DNA of 64,000 nt from assembly GCF_004340665.1 (NCBI RefSeq), contig NZ_SLWO01000008.1, forward strand, positions 62,001 to 126,000. The letters are read 5' to 3'. The DNA is from Pedobacter psychrotolerans. Lineage in GTDB: Bacteria > Bacteroidota > Bacteroidia > Sphingobacteriales > Sphingobacteriaceae. The notes beneath the pieces are model-generated. The model saw nothing but the letters and a program-made list of their open reading frames with translations, searched no databases and was not told where the DNA came from. Each line of letters opens with the position of its first letter. Within the stretch, counting starts at the first letter, position 1. This document shows, in pieces, positions 1 through 9,911 of the stretch. Position numbers and translations under genes: made by a program.

Positions 1-1685
1 TCTTCAGCTGTTAAATGTTCGGCATGTTTTTCAATAAAACGTTCTGCGGTATATAATAGTTGTTCGCCTTCACTACGAGCCTCAATAAGCATACGCTGTT
101 CCACGTCGCTTTTGGCATGGGTGATGCTATCTATCAGCATTTTCTCTACAGTGTCATCACTTAAGCCATAACTTGGTGTGATCTCGATTTCCTGTTTTAC
201 GCCAGAACGTAATTCAATCGCCTGAACAGTTAATATCCCATCTGCGTTCAATAGAAAGTTAATATCAACTTTAGGTAATCCTGCAGGCATAGCCGGAATG
301 CCTTTTAAATCAAATTCAGCCAATTTACGGTTTTCTTTTACCAGATCGCGTTCGCCCTGATAAACGGAGATTTTCATATTTACCTGCCCATCAATAGATG
401 TAGTATACTGGCGACCTGCTTTAGTTGGAACCTTACTGTTGCGGGCAATAATCACATCCATTAATCCTCCCATAGTTTCGATTCCTAAAGAAAGAGGAGT
501 TACATCAAGTAAAAGAATATCAGAACGGTTTCCGGCAAGAACATCGGCCTGAATGGCTGCACCTAATGCCACTACCTCATCTGGATTGATATTGTCTTGC
601 GGAGTTTTACCAAAGAAATTTTCTACTTGTTGTTTCACGAAAGGAGTACGGGTAGAACCACCAACCAAAATCACCTCATCAATGTCATCAGCTGTAAGTT
701 CTGCATCTTTTAAAGCGTTTTTACAAGCGGTTATGGTTTCTTCTACCTTTGCCGCAATTAATTGTTCAAAAGTCTGCTTATCCAATGTACACCAGATTTC
801 GCCAACTTTTTCATTGTATAAATTTTGAGCAGACAATGCTTTTTTCGCTGCTTCGGCTTGTAAACGCAAGGTTTGCATCAGAATATTATCTTCTGCTAAC
901 ACCTTAATATCTAAATTATTTTTCTCTATCCAGTGGTTTAAAATAGCATTGTCAAAATCATCTCCACCTAAATAAGTGTTTCCATTGGTGGCTAAAACCT
1001 CAAAAATTCCATTCTGAATCTGCAGAATAGAAACATCAAAAGTTCCTCCACCTAAATCGTAAACCGCTATAGTTTTTTGTTGAGATGGATCTAAGCCAAT
1101 ACCGTAAGCCAAACTTGCTGCAGTGGGTTCATTTACAATGCGCATTACATCCAGACCAGCAAGTTTTCCTGCATCGCGGGTGGCTTGGCGCTGACTATCG
1201 TTAAAGTATGCAGGAACAGTAATCACAGCCCGGTTAACAGGTGTTTTTAAAGCATGTTCTGCTCTGGCTTTAAGCTCTTTTAAGATTTCGGCAGATAGTT
1301 CGATTGGGGTATAAAAACGATCACCTGCATGAATTTTCACCAAAGCATCGCTATCATCATCAATAATTTTATAGGAGAAAATAGCAGCATGTTCGGCAAC
1401 ATCTTTATAAGAACGACCTAATAATCTTTTAACTGAAAATATAGTGTTGGCTGGATCGGTAGTTAAATATTCTTTCGCTTCATTACCCACAATAGCCTCA
1501 TTCTGGCTGTTGAAATAAACCACAGATGGTACCAATAGTCCTTTCCCAGCGTCGTTTATAACCTGTGGATTTTTATCTGGATTGATGAAAGCCACCAAAC
1601 TATTAGTGGTGCCTAAATCGATTCCGACTATGATTTCTTCCTTTTGAAACGAACCTGTAGCAAGGTTGATTGATATTTTTGCCAT
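1..1685 (-). CDS. hscA: Fe-S assembly chaperone HscA (Hsp70 family), 3' end outside window
   Basis: Reading the minus strand from the ATG at 1685-1683 gives an uninterrupted Hsp70 frame of about 561 codons that leaves the window at position 1, so the C-terminus is missing. Near residue 22 is the phosphate-1 motif IDLGTTNSLVAF, followed by the hallmarks NEPTAASLAYG and DLGGGTFDVSIL of the ATPase domain and a substrate-binding domain with DVTPLSLGIET. The short N-terminal leader before IDLGTT and the divergent substrate domain fit the HscA branch, which helps transfer Fe-S clusters from IscU, better than DnaK. Ferredoxin and IscX of the same pathway lie 30 kb away (31131-31764). The ATPase domain looks intact. 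DnaK is the alternative; the HscA call is about 85% certain. Confidence 0.88.
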   Translation of the reverse strand, partial: MAKISINLATGSFQKEEIIVGIDLGTTNSLVAFINPDKNPQVINDAGKGLLVPSVVYFNSQNEAIVGNEAKEYLTTDPANTIFSVKRLLGRSYKDVAEHAAIFSYKIIDDDSDALVKIHAGDRFYTPIELSAEILKELKARAEHALKTPVNRAVITVPAYFNDSQRQATRDAGKLAGLDVMRIVNEPTAASLAYGIGLDPSQQKTIAVYDLGGGTFDVSILQIQNGIFEVLATNGNTYLGGDDFDNAILNHWIEKNNLDIKVLAEDNILMQTLRLQAEAAKKALSAQNLYNEKVGEIWCTLDKQTFEQLIAAKVEETITACKNALKDAELTADDIDEVILVGGSTRTPFVKQQVENFFGKTPQDNINPDEVVALGAAIQADVLAGNRSDILLLDVTPLSLGIETMGGLMDVIIARNSKVPTKAGRQYTTSIDGQVNMKISVYQGERDLVKENRKLAEFDLKGIPAMPAGLPKVDINFLLNADGILTVQAIELRSGVKQEIEITPSYGLSDDTVEKMLIDSITHAKSDVEQRMLIEARSEGEQLLYTAERFIEKHAEHLTAE

Positions 1686-1944
1686 AGCAACAAAAATATG
1701 CTTTTTAAGTAAAGGTTATGTCATTCATTTGTTAGCAAGAATACATCTGCTTTAGCAATTTTATTAAATGTTTTTCGATGATGAATATGCAAAAATACCT
1801 GTAAACTGTTAATTTAAGTATACGATTACTAATTTAATTGTTAAGTGTTTGTCTTTTTGACTAATTTTTTTCATTTTATTAATTGTTTTTTCATTCAAAT
1901 AAATATTTTTTTAATTTATATTGCTTGTATCTAACAAAATAAAT

Positions 1945-4677
1945 ATGAAAAAACAATTACTTTATGTTTTAATGTGGGCTTTTATGCTCCCAATTACTGC
2001 TTTTTCGCAAAATATAATTAAAGGAAAAGTTGTAACTTCAAAAGGAGAAGGAATTATTGCCGCTTCTGTTAAAGAAAAAGGAACTGGCAAAGGTACAATT
2101 ACAGATCAGAATGGAGACTTTCAGATTTCCGTTTCCAATGAGGCCGCATTAGTGATTAGTGCAATTGGTTATGAAACCAAAGAAGTTGCTGCGGCAATGG
2201 CTTCGTCAATTACACTGACTGAAGGTTCTCAAAACTTGGGTGATTTTGTAGTGGTTGGAACACGTGGAAAAGGTCGCTCTTCTATGTTAACACCAGTTCC
2301 GGTTGATGTCATTAAAATTAACCAGGTTAACATGCCTACAGCTAAAATGGATTTAACATCTATTTTGAATTCTGCTTCTCCATCTTTTAATTTTAACAAA
2401 CAAAGTGGGTCAGATGGTGCCGATCAAATAGATTTAGCAACGCTTAGGGGTTTAGGACCGGATCAGACTTTGGTTTTGGTAAATGGTAAACGCCGTCACC
2501 AAACGGCATTTGTTGCCGTATTTGGAACTCGAGGCAGGGGAAATTCAGGAACGGATTTAAATGCCATCCCAGAATCATCAATAGATCGTGTGGAAATTTT
2601 AAGAGATGGGGCTTCAGCTCAATACGGATCGGATGCAATTGCAGGTGTAATCAACCTGATATTAAAAAAAGATGTTGGAGTTTTAACTGTCAACACCGGT
2701 TACTCAGGTTATTATGATCCAAGAAATAATACTTATTATGCTAAAGAACTTGGTCAGTATCGCCATGGTGGCGCAATAGATGGCAATGCATTTTCATTAG
2801 GTACTAATTATGGCGTAGCGCTCGGGAAAAATAATGGTTTCATTAATTTTTCGGGAAATTTTTTCGCCAACGGTAAAACATTCAGGCAAAACCTGAATAC
2901 AGATTTAAGTACGAAAGATGGCTTGCCCATTAATACGGTAAGAAGATCAACGGGAGATGGGTCGGTAACTTCGGGAGGTTTGATGTATAATATGGAATTG
3001 CCCATTGCGCATACCAAAACTGTTATTTATTCTTTTGGTAGTGGTAATATAAAGGCTTCCGATGCCTATGCTTATACTAGAAATTTATCAGACAGACCTG
3101 AGCGTTTTCCTGATGGAGTTACCGTAAATCCAATTTTACAAACCACAATAGATGGAGAAACTTATTTTGATCCGATCATACAGACTAAAATTCAGGATTT
3201 ATCTTTTGCAGCAGGAGTAAAGGGTGTTTGGGGGCAAGACTGGAATTGGGATTTAAGTAATACATTGGGACGCAATAACTTTCATTTTTATGGTGATCAA
3301 ACTTTCAATGCGTCTTTGGGCCCTGATCAAACACATTTTGATGATGGAGGTTTCTCATTTTTGCAAAACACAGTTAACTTTAATTTAAGCAAAGCGATAC
3401 CAGACGTCGCATCGGGGTTAAATTTAGCATTTGGCCTGGAGCATCGATATGAAAATTATCAAATTTATGCGGGGGAAGAAGCTTCGTATTCTAACTATAA
3501 TCCCAATAAAGCAACAGGTGCACAGGGTTTTCCAGGTTATCAGCCAGCTGATGAAGTAGACGCCAGCCGATCTAATGTTGCCGCTTATGTTGATGCAGAA
3601 TTAGATGCTACCGATAAATGGCTAATTGGTGTTGCCGTGAGGGCTGAAAATTACAGTGATTTTGGCTTCACGAGTAATTACAAATTTGCCACCCGTTACA
3701 AGTTGACCAACAATTTTAATATCAGAGGATCTGTGAGTACTGGTTTCCGGGCACCATCGCTACAGCAAATTAATTTTAGCAATACCTTTACAAATGTACA
3801 GGGTGGTAATGTTTTTGAAGTTAAAATTGCGCCAAACTATAGTCCAATTACCAAAGCGGCCGGAATTCCTGATTTAAAACAGGAGAAATCTGTTAATGCA
3901 AGTTTAGGATTTTCATGGAAACCTGTACCGGAGATCAATGTGACTTTAGATGGTTACCGTATCAATATTAAAGATAGGGTGGTATTATCAGGCCAGTTTG
4001 ATGAGAGCATTCCAGCTTTAAAGCCGATATTAAATCAACTTAATGTAGCGCAAGCGCAGTTTTTTGCGAATGCTGTTAATACTACGAATTATGGTTTGGA
4101 TTTGGTTGTAGATTATACCAAAAGATTTGATCATCAAAGTATTAAAGTTTTATTTACCGGAAACTTAAATCACTTAAACATTGATAAAATTAATATTCCA
4201 AATGCGTTAAATGGTTCTTATGAAAATCAGCAGGCATTTTTTAGTGATCGGGAACAAGCTTACATTAAAGCATCTGCGCCTCCTGTTAAATTGGGCTTAA
4301 ACTTAGATTATGGTTTTGGCAATTGGATGGTTGGAACGCACTTTTTATACTATGGTAAAATTTCGATTTTGGGTTATGGTTACGAAAATACTTACCCGCC
4401 ATTGGTTGCACTAGATAATGATCCGGCAACAACCGTATTGGAGCAGTTTAATTATTCAGGTAAAATGGTTACCGATCTTTATGGTTCTTATAAAGTATCA
4501 AAAAGGATGACCGTATTTTTTGGTGTAGATAATGTATTTAATGTTCACCCAGATTATGGCTATGTTCAAGGTGCTAAATTGTCGGCTTATGATGGTGAGA
4601 CAGGTGGTGCGTGGGATGCTGTTCAAATGGGCTTTAATGGACGCAGGCTATTTACTAAACTCGCTTTTAACTTTTAA
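1945..4677 (+). CDS. TonB-dependent outer-membrane receptor
   Basis: A 910-residue protein. I start it at the ATG at 1945 because MKKQLLYVLMWAFMLPITAF is a clean signal peptide; an in-frame TTG eight codons upstream adds nothing. After the signal comes the carboxypeptidase-regulatory-like domain usual in Bacteroidota receptors (about residues 23-100), then the plug (LRGLGPDQTLVLVNGKRRH, and ILRDGASAQYGSDAIAGVIN, the typical plug end), then a beta-barrel of about 650 residues with the conserved GFRAPSLQQ strand and a C-terminal strand ending in Phe. It should import a large ligand across the outer membrane using TonB energy. There is no SusD partner next door, so a metal complex or cofactor is likelier than a glycan; the ligand is unknown. 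It converges with the PepSY/siderophore receptor pair. Confidence 0.92.
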   Translation: MKKQLLYVLMWAFMLPITAFSQNIIKGKVVTSKGEGIIAASVKEKGTGKGTITDQNGDFQISVSNEAALVISAIGYETKEVAAAMASSITLTEGSQNLGDFVVVGTRGKGRSSMLTPVPVDVIKINQVNMPTAKMDLTSILNSASPSFNFNKQSGSDGADQIDLATLRGLGPDQTLVLVNGKRRHQTAFVAVFGTRGRGNSGTDLNAIPESSIDRVEILRDGASAQYGSDAIAGVINLILKKDVGVLTVNTGYSGYYDPRNNTYYAKELGQYRHGGAIDGNAFSLGTNYGVALGKNNGFINFSGNFFANGKTFRQNLNTDLSTKDGLPINTVRRSTGDGSVTSGGLMYNMELPIAHTKTVIYSFGSGNIKASDAYAYTRNLSDRPERFPDGVTVNPILQTTIDGETYFDPIIQTKIQDLSFAAGVKGVWGQDWNWDLSNTLGRNNFHFYGDQTFNASLGPDQTHFDDGGFSFLQNTVNFNLSKAIPDVASGLNLAFGLEHRYENYQIYAGEEASYSNYNPNKATGAQGFPGYQPADEVDASRSNVAAYVDAELDATDKWLIGVAVRAENYSDFGFTSNYKFATRYKLTNNFNIRGSVSTGFRAPSLQQINFSNTFTNVQGGNVFEVKIAPNYSPITKAAGIPDLKQEKSVNASLGFSWKPVPEINVTLDGYRINIKDRVVLSGQFDESIPALKPILNQLNVAQAQFFANAVNTTNYGLDLVVDYTKRFDHQSIKVLFTGNLNHLNIDKINIPNALNGSYENQQAFFSDREQAYIKASAPPVKLGLNLDYGFGNWMVGTHFLYYGKISILGYGYENTYPPLVALDNDPATTVLEQFNYSGKMVTDLYGSYKVSKRMTVFFGVDNVFNVHPDYGYVQGAKLSAYDGETGGAWDAVQMGFNGRRLFTKLAFNF

Positions 4678-4701
4678 AAAAAAGACAAAAATATAAATGC
4701 G

Positions 4702-4738
4702 AAGAGGCTTTTGATTAGATCAGAAGCCTCTTTTTTTC
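4702..4738 (+). terminator. Rho-independent terminator after the TonB receptor
   Basis: A nine-base stem AAGAGGCTT (4702-4710) pairs with AAGCCTCTT (4724-4732) around a 13-base loop, and the right arm runs into a T-tract. It lies 25 bases after the receptor stop codon. The end of the opposing PepSY gene (stop at 4720-4722) sits inside the loop, so the two convergent genes overlap this structure. Confidence 0.75.
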
Positions 4739-5865
4739 TTTTTCCCCCACCAGATCAAAAATCCGGTAGTGGGCAAGGTTGCAATAATTAATGCTGCCAG
4801 AAATGCCAGTATTTTAGTGGGCCAACCGAATAAACCCCCATCATGAATGTCGAGATTTGAATTGCGCCATTTTAATCCCAATGGCTTGTTTTGATGTAAC
4901 ATTTCACCCGTAAGTATACCAGTGTTTGGATTAAAGTAGAAATAACTTAATCCCCGCCAGGCATCTTCAGATCTAATCATCTGAACGGTAGCCATCATGT
5001 TTGCTTTTTCATCTTCGGGATAATTCAGCAAGATCGTTTTGTAATTTCCTTTATTTAATTTGATCAGGGTATTTAAGGCTAGATTACTGGCTAATTTGGT
5101 TTTATGTTCAGCAGGAGATGATACATATTCTCTTAAAAGATTTGGCTTTTTAGCTGTTCCCAGTGATTTGTAAATTCCTAATTCCCACCATTTAAATGAC
5201 CACACCAGTCCTGTAATTACGATCACCAGGGCAAAGGGAGTTACGTAAAAACCGAACGTACTGTGCAAATCCCAGTTAAGTCGTTTAAACTTTGCGTTCC
5301 ACTTAACTGTTAAGCGTTGCCTGATGTTTTTTAACTTTTTAGGAAGCCAGATGATAAATCCAGTGATAATAATGACGAAAAACATCAGGACAGAAGAGCC
5401 TACGATTAAACTGCCAATGGGCTTTTTAAATAGCAGATATTGATGAATGAGTCTTAATATACTGAAAAATTCATATTTAAGGTTGATGACACCGAGAACT
5501 TTACCACTAAACTGATCGATATATACATCTTTACTGTAGGCTACCTGATCAAGATAAAAAATGGATTTAGCCTTTTTATTCGCTTTTGAGGCTGAAAAAA
5601 CATAAGCGTATTGATCTGATTTAACTTCTACACGATTAAATTTCTCATTAACAGGAAGTGCTTTTTGAGCCTTTTCCTCTAAAATATACAAAGGCAAGGG
5701 TTTGCCCATTGCTTTTGTATAAACTATATCCTGATTAAAAAAATTAAATAACTCCTCTTCGAAAACATATACACAGCCAGTGATGGCCACAATAGTAATG
5801 ATCACACCACTAATCAGGCCAAGCCACAAGTGTATTAAAGCGGCAGTCTTTTTTAATATTTTCAA
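4720..5865 (-). CDS. PepSY-associated membrane protein
   Basis: A 381-residue inner-membrane protein of the PepSY_TM family. The first helix begins at about residue 10 (HLWLGLISGVIITIVAITG), as is standard for this family. A periplasmic region of about 100 residues carries PepSY-like sequence. Further helices lie near residues 145-175, 205-225 and 350-372, and the tail ends in lysines. Members are commonly encoded beside siderophore receptors and are thought to act in reduction or release of iron from the imported complex; that role is inferred. The gene begins 4 bases after the stop of the upstream TonB siderophore receptor (5870-8350), so the two should form one transcript. Confidence 0.85.
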   Translation of the reverse strand: MKILKKTAALIHLWLGLISGVIITIVAITGCVYVFEEELFNFFNQDIVYTKAMGKPLPLYILEEKAQKALPVNEKFNRVEVKSDQYAYVFSASKANKKAKSIFYLDQVAYSKDVYIDQFSGKVLGVINLKYEFFSILRLIHQYLLFKKPIGSLIVGSSVLMFFVIIITGFIIWLPKKLKNIRQRLTVKWNAKFKRLNWDLHSTFGFYVTPFALVIVITGLVWSFKWWELGIYKSLGTAKKPNLLREYVSSPAEHKTKLASNLALNTLIKLNKGNYKTILLNYPEDEKANMMATVQMIRSEDAWRGLSYFYFNPNTGILTGEMLHQNKPLGLKWRNSNLDIHDGGLFGWPTKILAFLAALIIATLPTTGFLIWWGKKKKRGF

Positions 5866-5869
5866 AATT

Positions 5870-8350
5870 CTAATTGAAAGTATAACCCAATGTGAATAAA
5901 TAATTGGATGGCGTACCCGGGAAAAGCCTTAAGTAATCATATCCACCAACCCAGTGCACTTTATTGGTAATGTTATTCATGTTAAACTGCACTTGTACCT
6001 TACCCACATTATAATAGAATGCAGCATTAAATAAGGTATAGCTTGGAATGGTTTGGGTTGCATCTATCGATAGGATTCTGGAGTCTACATAGTTTGAACC
6101 GCCACCAATACCGAGACCTTTTAATATGCCACTTGTGATGCTATATTTTGCCCAGATATTTGCGGTATGGTGTGGCGCATTAGGTTTTTGTCTGCCAATC
6201 TCTGATGCTATTGGACTATCTGTAATAGACGCTTCGTTATAGGAATAGGAGGCCAGAATGCTTAATTGAGGGATAATGCGACCAATAATATCAAACTCAA
6301 TACCTCGTGAGCGTTCCTCACCAACTGAGCGTAAAAGATCAGGCTGCCCCACTACATTTGCGTTATAAAGTACATTCTTTTGTTTAATTTGGTAGATGGC
6401 TGCTGATGCAGTCAGGCGTTCATCAAGCCAGCTGGTTTTAGCGCCAAATTCTATCATGTTACTTTTTAATGGATCAAATGGTCCGCCGGCATTAGGATTA
6501 GAAATAGCTGAAGCCGTTTGCGGTGTATAACCCATTACGTAGGTTCCGTAGAGATTGATGTTTGTGATAGCAGAATAAACCAGGCCAAATCTAGGCAATA
6601 AAGCTTTGGAGTTTGCGGTAGCTTGCGTAGGCTTAAGGTAATTAGAATAATCAGTATAATATTCGTAGCGCAAACCCAGTAAGGCTTGTAATTTTCCAAA
6701 TTTGATATTATCCTGAACATAACCAGCATTTAAGAAATAATAGGTTGGATCATATGCGGCCTGAGTAAAAAAGTTTTTGCTATCATCCTGCATGCGTTGT
6801 GATGCCATAACATCGTTCAGGTTGAATGATGGTACATTGGGTACCAGCAAATTATTTACTACAAGGAACTTTTTAATATAATTGGTTGGATCTTTATCGT
6901 ACTCTGATTTTACAAAGCTGATGGAACCAGTATTTGCTGCATTGCGATAGTTAGTAGCCGTAAGTTGTGAGGCACCCACCGGAAGTTTTTCACTTGCATA
7001 ATCATATCCGGCTACAATGGTTTGTTCAATTTTTCCAGTTTTGAGTTTATAATTAATAAAGCCAGAAAAGTTATCAATATACCTTTTACGGATGCGGTTA
7101 AAGATTTGCATGGCAATTAGATTGTCAACAGATTTTCCGGTGGCATCTAAAGCATAGGTATTGGCACTTCTATGTTCGTATAAATCTTCACTGTATCCAG
7201 TTTTCATGTAAGAAGCCGTAAAGTTCAGGTTTTCACTGAAGCGGTGATTCAAAGAAAGTGAAACATTATAAGTTTTTTCATTTAAGTGGTCATTTCCTGT
7301 ATTTAAAGATGTCGACTGTGGAGTAGAGTAAAGGTTCCCATTCCCAAATACCGATTGACCACGATCTAAACGGCTCTTCGAATCATTATATACCAAATCA
7401 AAGTTTAGACTGGTGTTTTTTGAAGGTAGAAAAGTAAGTGATGGTGCAATGATCAGGTTCTTATCGAATTGCATATCGCGGAAAGAGTTGGCATCTTCAT
7501 AACCAAAATTTAAGCGGTAAAGTAATGTACTATCTTTATTTGCAGGGCCGGTAACATCACCCAATGCACGGAAAGTGTTGTAACTTCCCATAGAAAGGCT
7601 AAGCGATTTACGTGTCTCTGCCAAAGGTTTTTTAGTTACCCGGTTAATTACGCCTCCCGGACTTGCATTGCCATAAAGTGCTGATGATGGGCCTTTTAAA
7701 ACTTCTACACGTTCCAGGTAATTGGCTAAGGGCTGTTTCCAGAAACCAGTGCTGGTTCGCATGCCGTTGATTAGCTGCGTATTACTGCCGCCATTTATTC
7801 TAAATCCACGGATGGTGATATCATCATAAAAAGTAAACTGGTTAACGCCGCTGAAGTTTTTAACTACTTCACCAACGCGTACGGCACCTTGGTCTGCTAT
7901 CAGTTCCTTACTTGCATATGATACCGATTGTGGCAAATCTTTCAACAGGATTTCGGATTTGCTACCGATGAAAGTAGCCGTATTTTTGTAAGTTTTCTCT
8001 TTTCGCCCGGTAATCTCAACTTGCTGTAAATCTGATTTAGTGGGAGAAAGGCTGATATTTAGTGTGATTTTCTCTTTGTTCTGGTTAATGTTTCTGCTGG
8101 CTGTGATATAGCCTACATAGCTGAATTTAATTGTTAACGTTGTTTTTGGTACTGATAAACTAAAATTTCCTTGATGATCGGTAGTCGTTTTATTATTGCC
8201 ATTCTCTGCATATACATTAACACCTGGGATAACATCTCCCGATTCATCAGTTACTTTACCATTAATAGTCACCAGTTCTTGAGCAGAAGCCAGGGCATAA
8301 ACGCCCATAAAAATGATCAGAAATGATATTTTTTTGTAGAAATTATACAT
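5870..8350 (-). CDS. TonB-dependent siderophore receptor
   Basis: An 826-residue outer-membrane receptor. The signal peptide ends at ALASAQ (about residue 23), followed by a carboxypeptidase-regulatory-like domain (25-110) and a plug with features of the siderophore-receptor subfamily: DLPQSVSYASKELIADQGAV, ITIRGFRINGG, ERVEVLKGPSSALYGNASPG and GGVINRVTKKP. The barrel ends with LFTLGYTFN. The architecture matches FhuA/FpvA-type receptors. It is followed after 4 bases by a PepSY membrane protein, the usual partner. A good Bacteroidota promoter lies 43 bases upstream. No Fur site could be recognised by eye, although iron control would be expected for this family. Confidence 0.92.
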   Translation of the reverse strand: MYNFYKKISFLIIFMGVYALASAQELVTINGKVTDESGDVIPGVNVYAENGNNKTTTDHQGNFSLSVPKTTLTIKFSYVGYITASRNINQNKEKITLNISLSPTKSDLQQVEITGRKEKTYKNTATFIGSKSEILLKDLPQSVSYASKELIADQGAVRVGEVVKNFSGVNQFTFYDDITIRGFRINGGSNTQLINGMRTSTGFWKQPLANYLERVEVLKGPSSALYGNASPGGVINRVTKKPLAETRKSLSLSMGSYNTFRALGDVTGPANKDSTLLYRLNFGYEDANSFRDMQFDKNLIIAPSLTFLPSKNTSLNFDLVYNDSKSRLDRGQSVFGNGNLYSTPQSTSLNTGNDHLNEKTYNVSLSLNHRFSENLNFTASYMKTGYSEDLYEHRSANTYALDATGKSVDNLIAMQIFNRIRKRYIDNFSGFINYKLKTGKIEQTIVAGYDYASEKLPVGASQLTATNYRNAANTGSISFVKSEYDKDPTNYIKKFLVVNNLLVPNVPSFNLNDVMASQRMQDDSKNFFTQAAYDPTYYFLNAGYVQDNIKFGKLQALLGLRYEYYTDYSNYLKPTQATANSKALLPRFGLVYSAITNINLYGTYVMGYTPQTASAISNPNAGGPFDPLKSNMIEFGAKTSWLDERLTASAAIYQIKQKNVLYNANVVGQPDLLRSVGEERSRGIEFDIIGRIIPQLSILASYSYNEASITDSPIASEIGRQKPNAPHHTANIWAKYSITSGILKGLGIGGGSNYVDSRILSIDATQTIPSYTLFNAAFYYNVGKVQVQFNMNNITNKVHWVGGYDYLRLFPGTPSNYLFTLGYTFN

Positions 8351-8392
8351 CGAATTTGTTTGGTTTTATTTAGACTAATTTTAAATAATGCG

Positions 8393-8425
8393 CAAATCTA
8401 AAATATATTTCCGAAATGTTACAAA
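8393..8425 (-). promoter_or_regulatory. Bacteroidota-type promoter of the siderophore receptor operon
   Basis: On the minus strand TTTG (8425-8422) is followed after 21 bases by TAGATTTG (8400-8393), a full match to the -33 TTTG / -7 TAnnTTTG consensus of Bacteroidota housekeeping sigma. It ends 42 bases before the ATG at 8350, leaving a leader of about 35 bases. Confidence 0.7.
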
Positions 8426-8529
8426 CAGAATAAAAATAATTTGAAGTTAGATATTGGATAGATGGGACAGGTGTGAAGTTGAGAGATCAGGTTGCAAAAT
8501 GATTTTATTGCGTGGTTTTCAACAATGAA

Positions 8530-9753
8530 CTATTTTTTGTTTTTTTCTTCAATCCACAATGACATGTATTTGGTACTCTGGGCCGTATGGTGGTTCAAAA
8601 TCTGACCGATAAAATTTGTTTTTCGATGTTCAGTTAAGTTTAATTTTTCAATCCTAGCTATAAAATCATCAGCGAAATGCAAAGCTGCATATCGTCTATT
8701 AATGATTTCAATGCCATTTTGTTGTGCATTAAGCCATGCTGTTTGATCTTGATAAAGTGTAATTGCCTTCTCAATAAAAACATCCGCTTCATCTGCAATA
8801 AAGCCGCTCCAATCCAGCTTACCTTTCATCGCCTCGGCACCGACAGTGGTGGTTAAAGATGGTGTTCCAGTAAGCATCGCATCAATAAATTTTCCTTTCA
8901 CGCCAGCGCCAAATTGAATAGGGGCGAGTAAAATTTTATGTTTTGCAATGGTTTGTTTTGCATTTTCTGCCCGACCTTTGATTAGGAATTTTTCTTTTTT
9001 GTTCTCCAGTTGCAATACTTTTTGCGTGGCATAAGCACCGTAAATATTTAAATTTACCCCTGGAAGTTTTTTACTTAAAGCCGGCCAAATCTTAGTTTTT
9101 AAAACCTGAACGGTGTGCCAGTTTGGTTCATGCAGGAAGTTTCCAATAAATACAAAATCTGAGCGATCTTCAAACGAAACCCATTTAGCTATGGTTTCTG
9201 TTGTAATTTCTTGTTCTAAAAAAGGGAGGTAATATAAAAGGGAAGTATCAATTTTAAATTTTTCTTTCAAAATTTTAATTTCTACTTCCGAGATGATCAG
9301 GGATATATCGCAACGTAAAATAGCAGCTATTTCACGTTTTGCAGTGTCAGAAAATAAATCAATTTCCGTTTGCTTTTTATTGCTTTGCTGGCGGGCACTT
9401 CGCAGGCAGTGTAAATCTTCAGTGTCTAAAATTCTAAGTGCATCCGGGCATTCCTGCTGTACCCGCCATCCGTATTGTTCTTCAACCATAAACCTATCGA
9501 AAATCACGATTTGTGGATCGAGCGATTTTAAAAACGAATTGAAGCTTTGATCATTTAGTTTTATTTCCTGTTCCTGAACTTCTGTTTGGGAGAAATCGTA
9601 GCTAAAATCACTTTTGGAAGCGGCCGATGCAAAAGTAATTTGATAACCTTTGCTTAAGAATAAATCAACCAGTTGGACCATCCTCGTTCCAGCTGCCGAT
9701 GAATTGGGCTCTGGCCAGACTAATCCAATAATCAACAACTTTTTTGCATTCAT
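8530..9753 (-). CDS. Glycosyltransferase, GT-B fold (group 1 / GT4-like)
   Basis: A 407-residue cytoplasmic protein. The N-terminus (KKLLIIGLVWPEPNSSAAGT) is the first beta-strand and glycine loop of a GT-B glycosyltransferase. The C-terminal half has the donor-binding pattern: SDFVFIGNFLHEPNWHTV, LNIYGAYATQ, FLIKGRAEN, then ILLAPIQFGAGVKGKFIDAM with the glycine-rich GAGVKGK motif and a downstream glutamate. It should transfer a sugar from a nucleotide donor to an envelope or exopolysaccharide acceptor; the substrates cannot be told. It stands alone, divergent from miaE. Confidence 0.82.
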   Translation of the reverse strand: MNAKKLLIIGLVWPEPNSSAAGTRMVQLVDLFLSKGYQITFASAASKSDFSYDFSQTEVQEQEIKLNDQSFNSFLKSLDPQIVIFDRFMVEEQYGWRVQQECPDALRILDTEDLHCLRSARQQSNKKQTEIDLFSDTAKREIAAILRCDISLIISEVEIKILKEKFKIDTSLLYYLPFLEQEITTETIAKWVSFEDRSDFVFIGNFLHEPNWHTVQVLKTKIWPALSKKLPGVNLNIYGAYATQKVLQLENKKEKFLIKGRAENAKQTIAKHKILLAPIQFGAGVKGKFIDAMLTGTPSLTTTVGAEAMKGKLDWSGFIADEADVFIEKAITLYQDQTAWLNAQQNGIEIINRRYAALHFADDFIARIEKLNLTEHRKTNFIGQILNHHTAQSTKYMSLWIEEKNKK

Positions 9754-9811
9754 ATTTTTATACTTGCAAAATAAGTGCTTTTTTTTGGCTCAGGCAGATA
9801 AAAGTGATTTT

Positions 9812-9835
9812 CGCAGATTAAAATATAAATCTGCG
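9812..9835. repeat. Short inverted repeat between divergent genes
   Basis: CGCAGATT (9812-9819) and AATCTGCG (9828-9835) form a perfect eight-base inverted repeat with an eight-base spacer. A further AATCTGCG copy lies at about 9847. It sits between the divergent glycosyltransferase and miaE. It may be a remnant of a genomic repeat rather than an operator. Confidence 0.4.
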
Positions 9836-9883
9836 TTTATCCTCTAAATCTGCGGGAGATATTAAACGTATGTTAAATATTCT

Positions 9884-9891
9884 TAATTTTG
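9884..9891 (+). promoter_or_regulatory. Probable -7 element for miaE
   Basis: TAATTTTG matches TAnnTTTG and lies 20 bases before the ATG at 9912. No clear TTTG is present at the -33 position. Its position inside the longest possible miaE frame argues for the downstream start. Confidence 0.4.
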
Positions 9892-9911
9892 CAACTCAAT
9901 TACATCACCAC

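Noticed and set aside
553-828. A 91-codon open frame on the plus strand
   Set aside because: It is antisense inside the hscA Hsp70 frame, which carries all the family motifs.
1686-1944. Possible riboswitch or promoter ahead of the first TonB receptor
   Set aside because: Only AT-rich sequence; TATATTGC at 1918 is a weak, one-mismatch promoter match and no riboswitch core was recognised.
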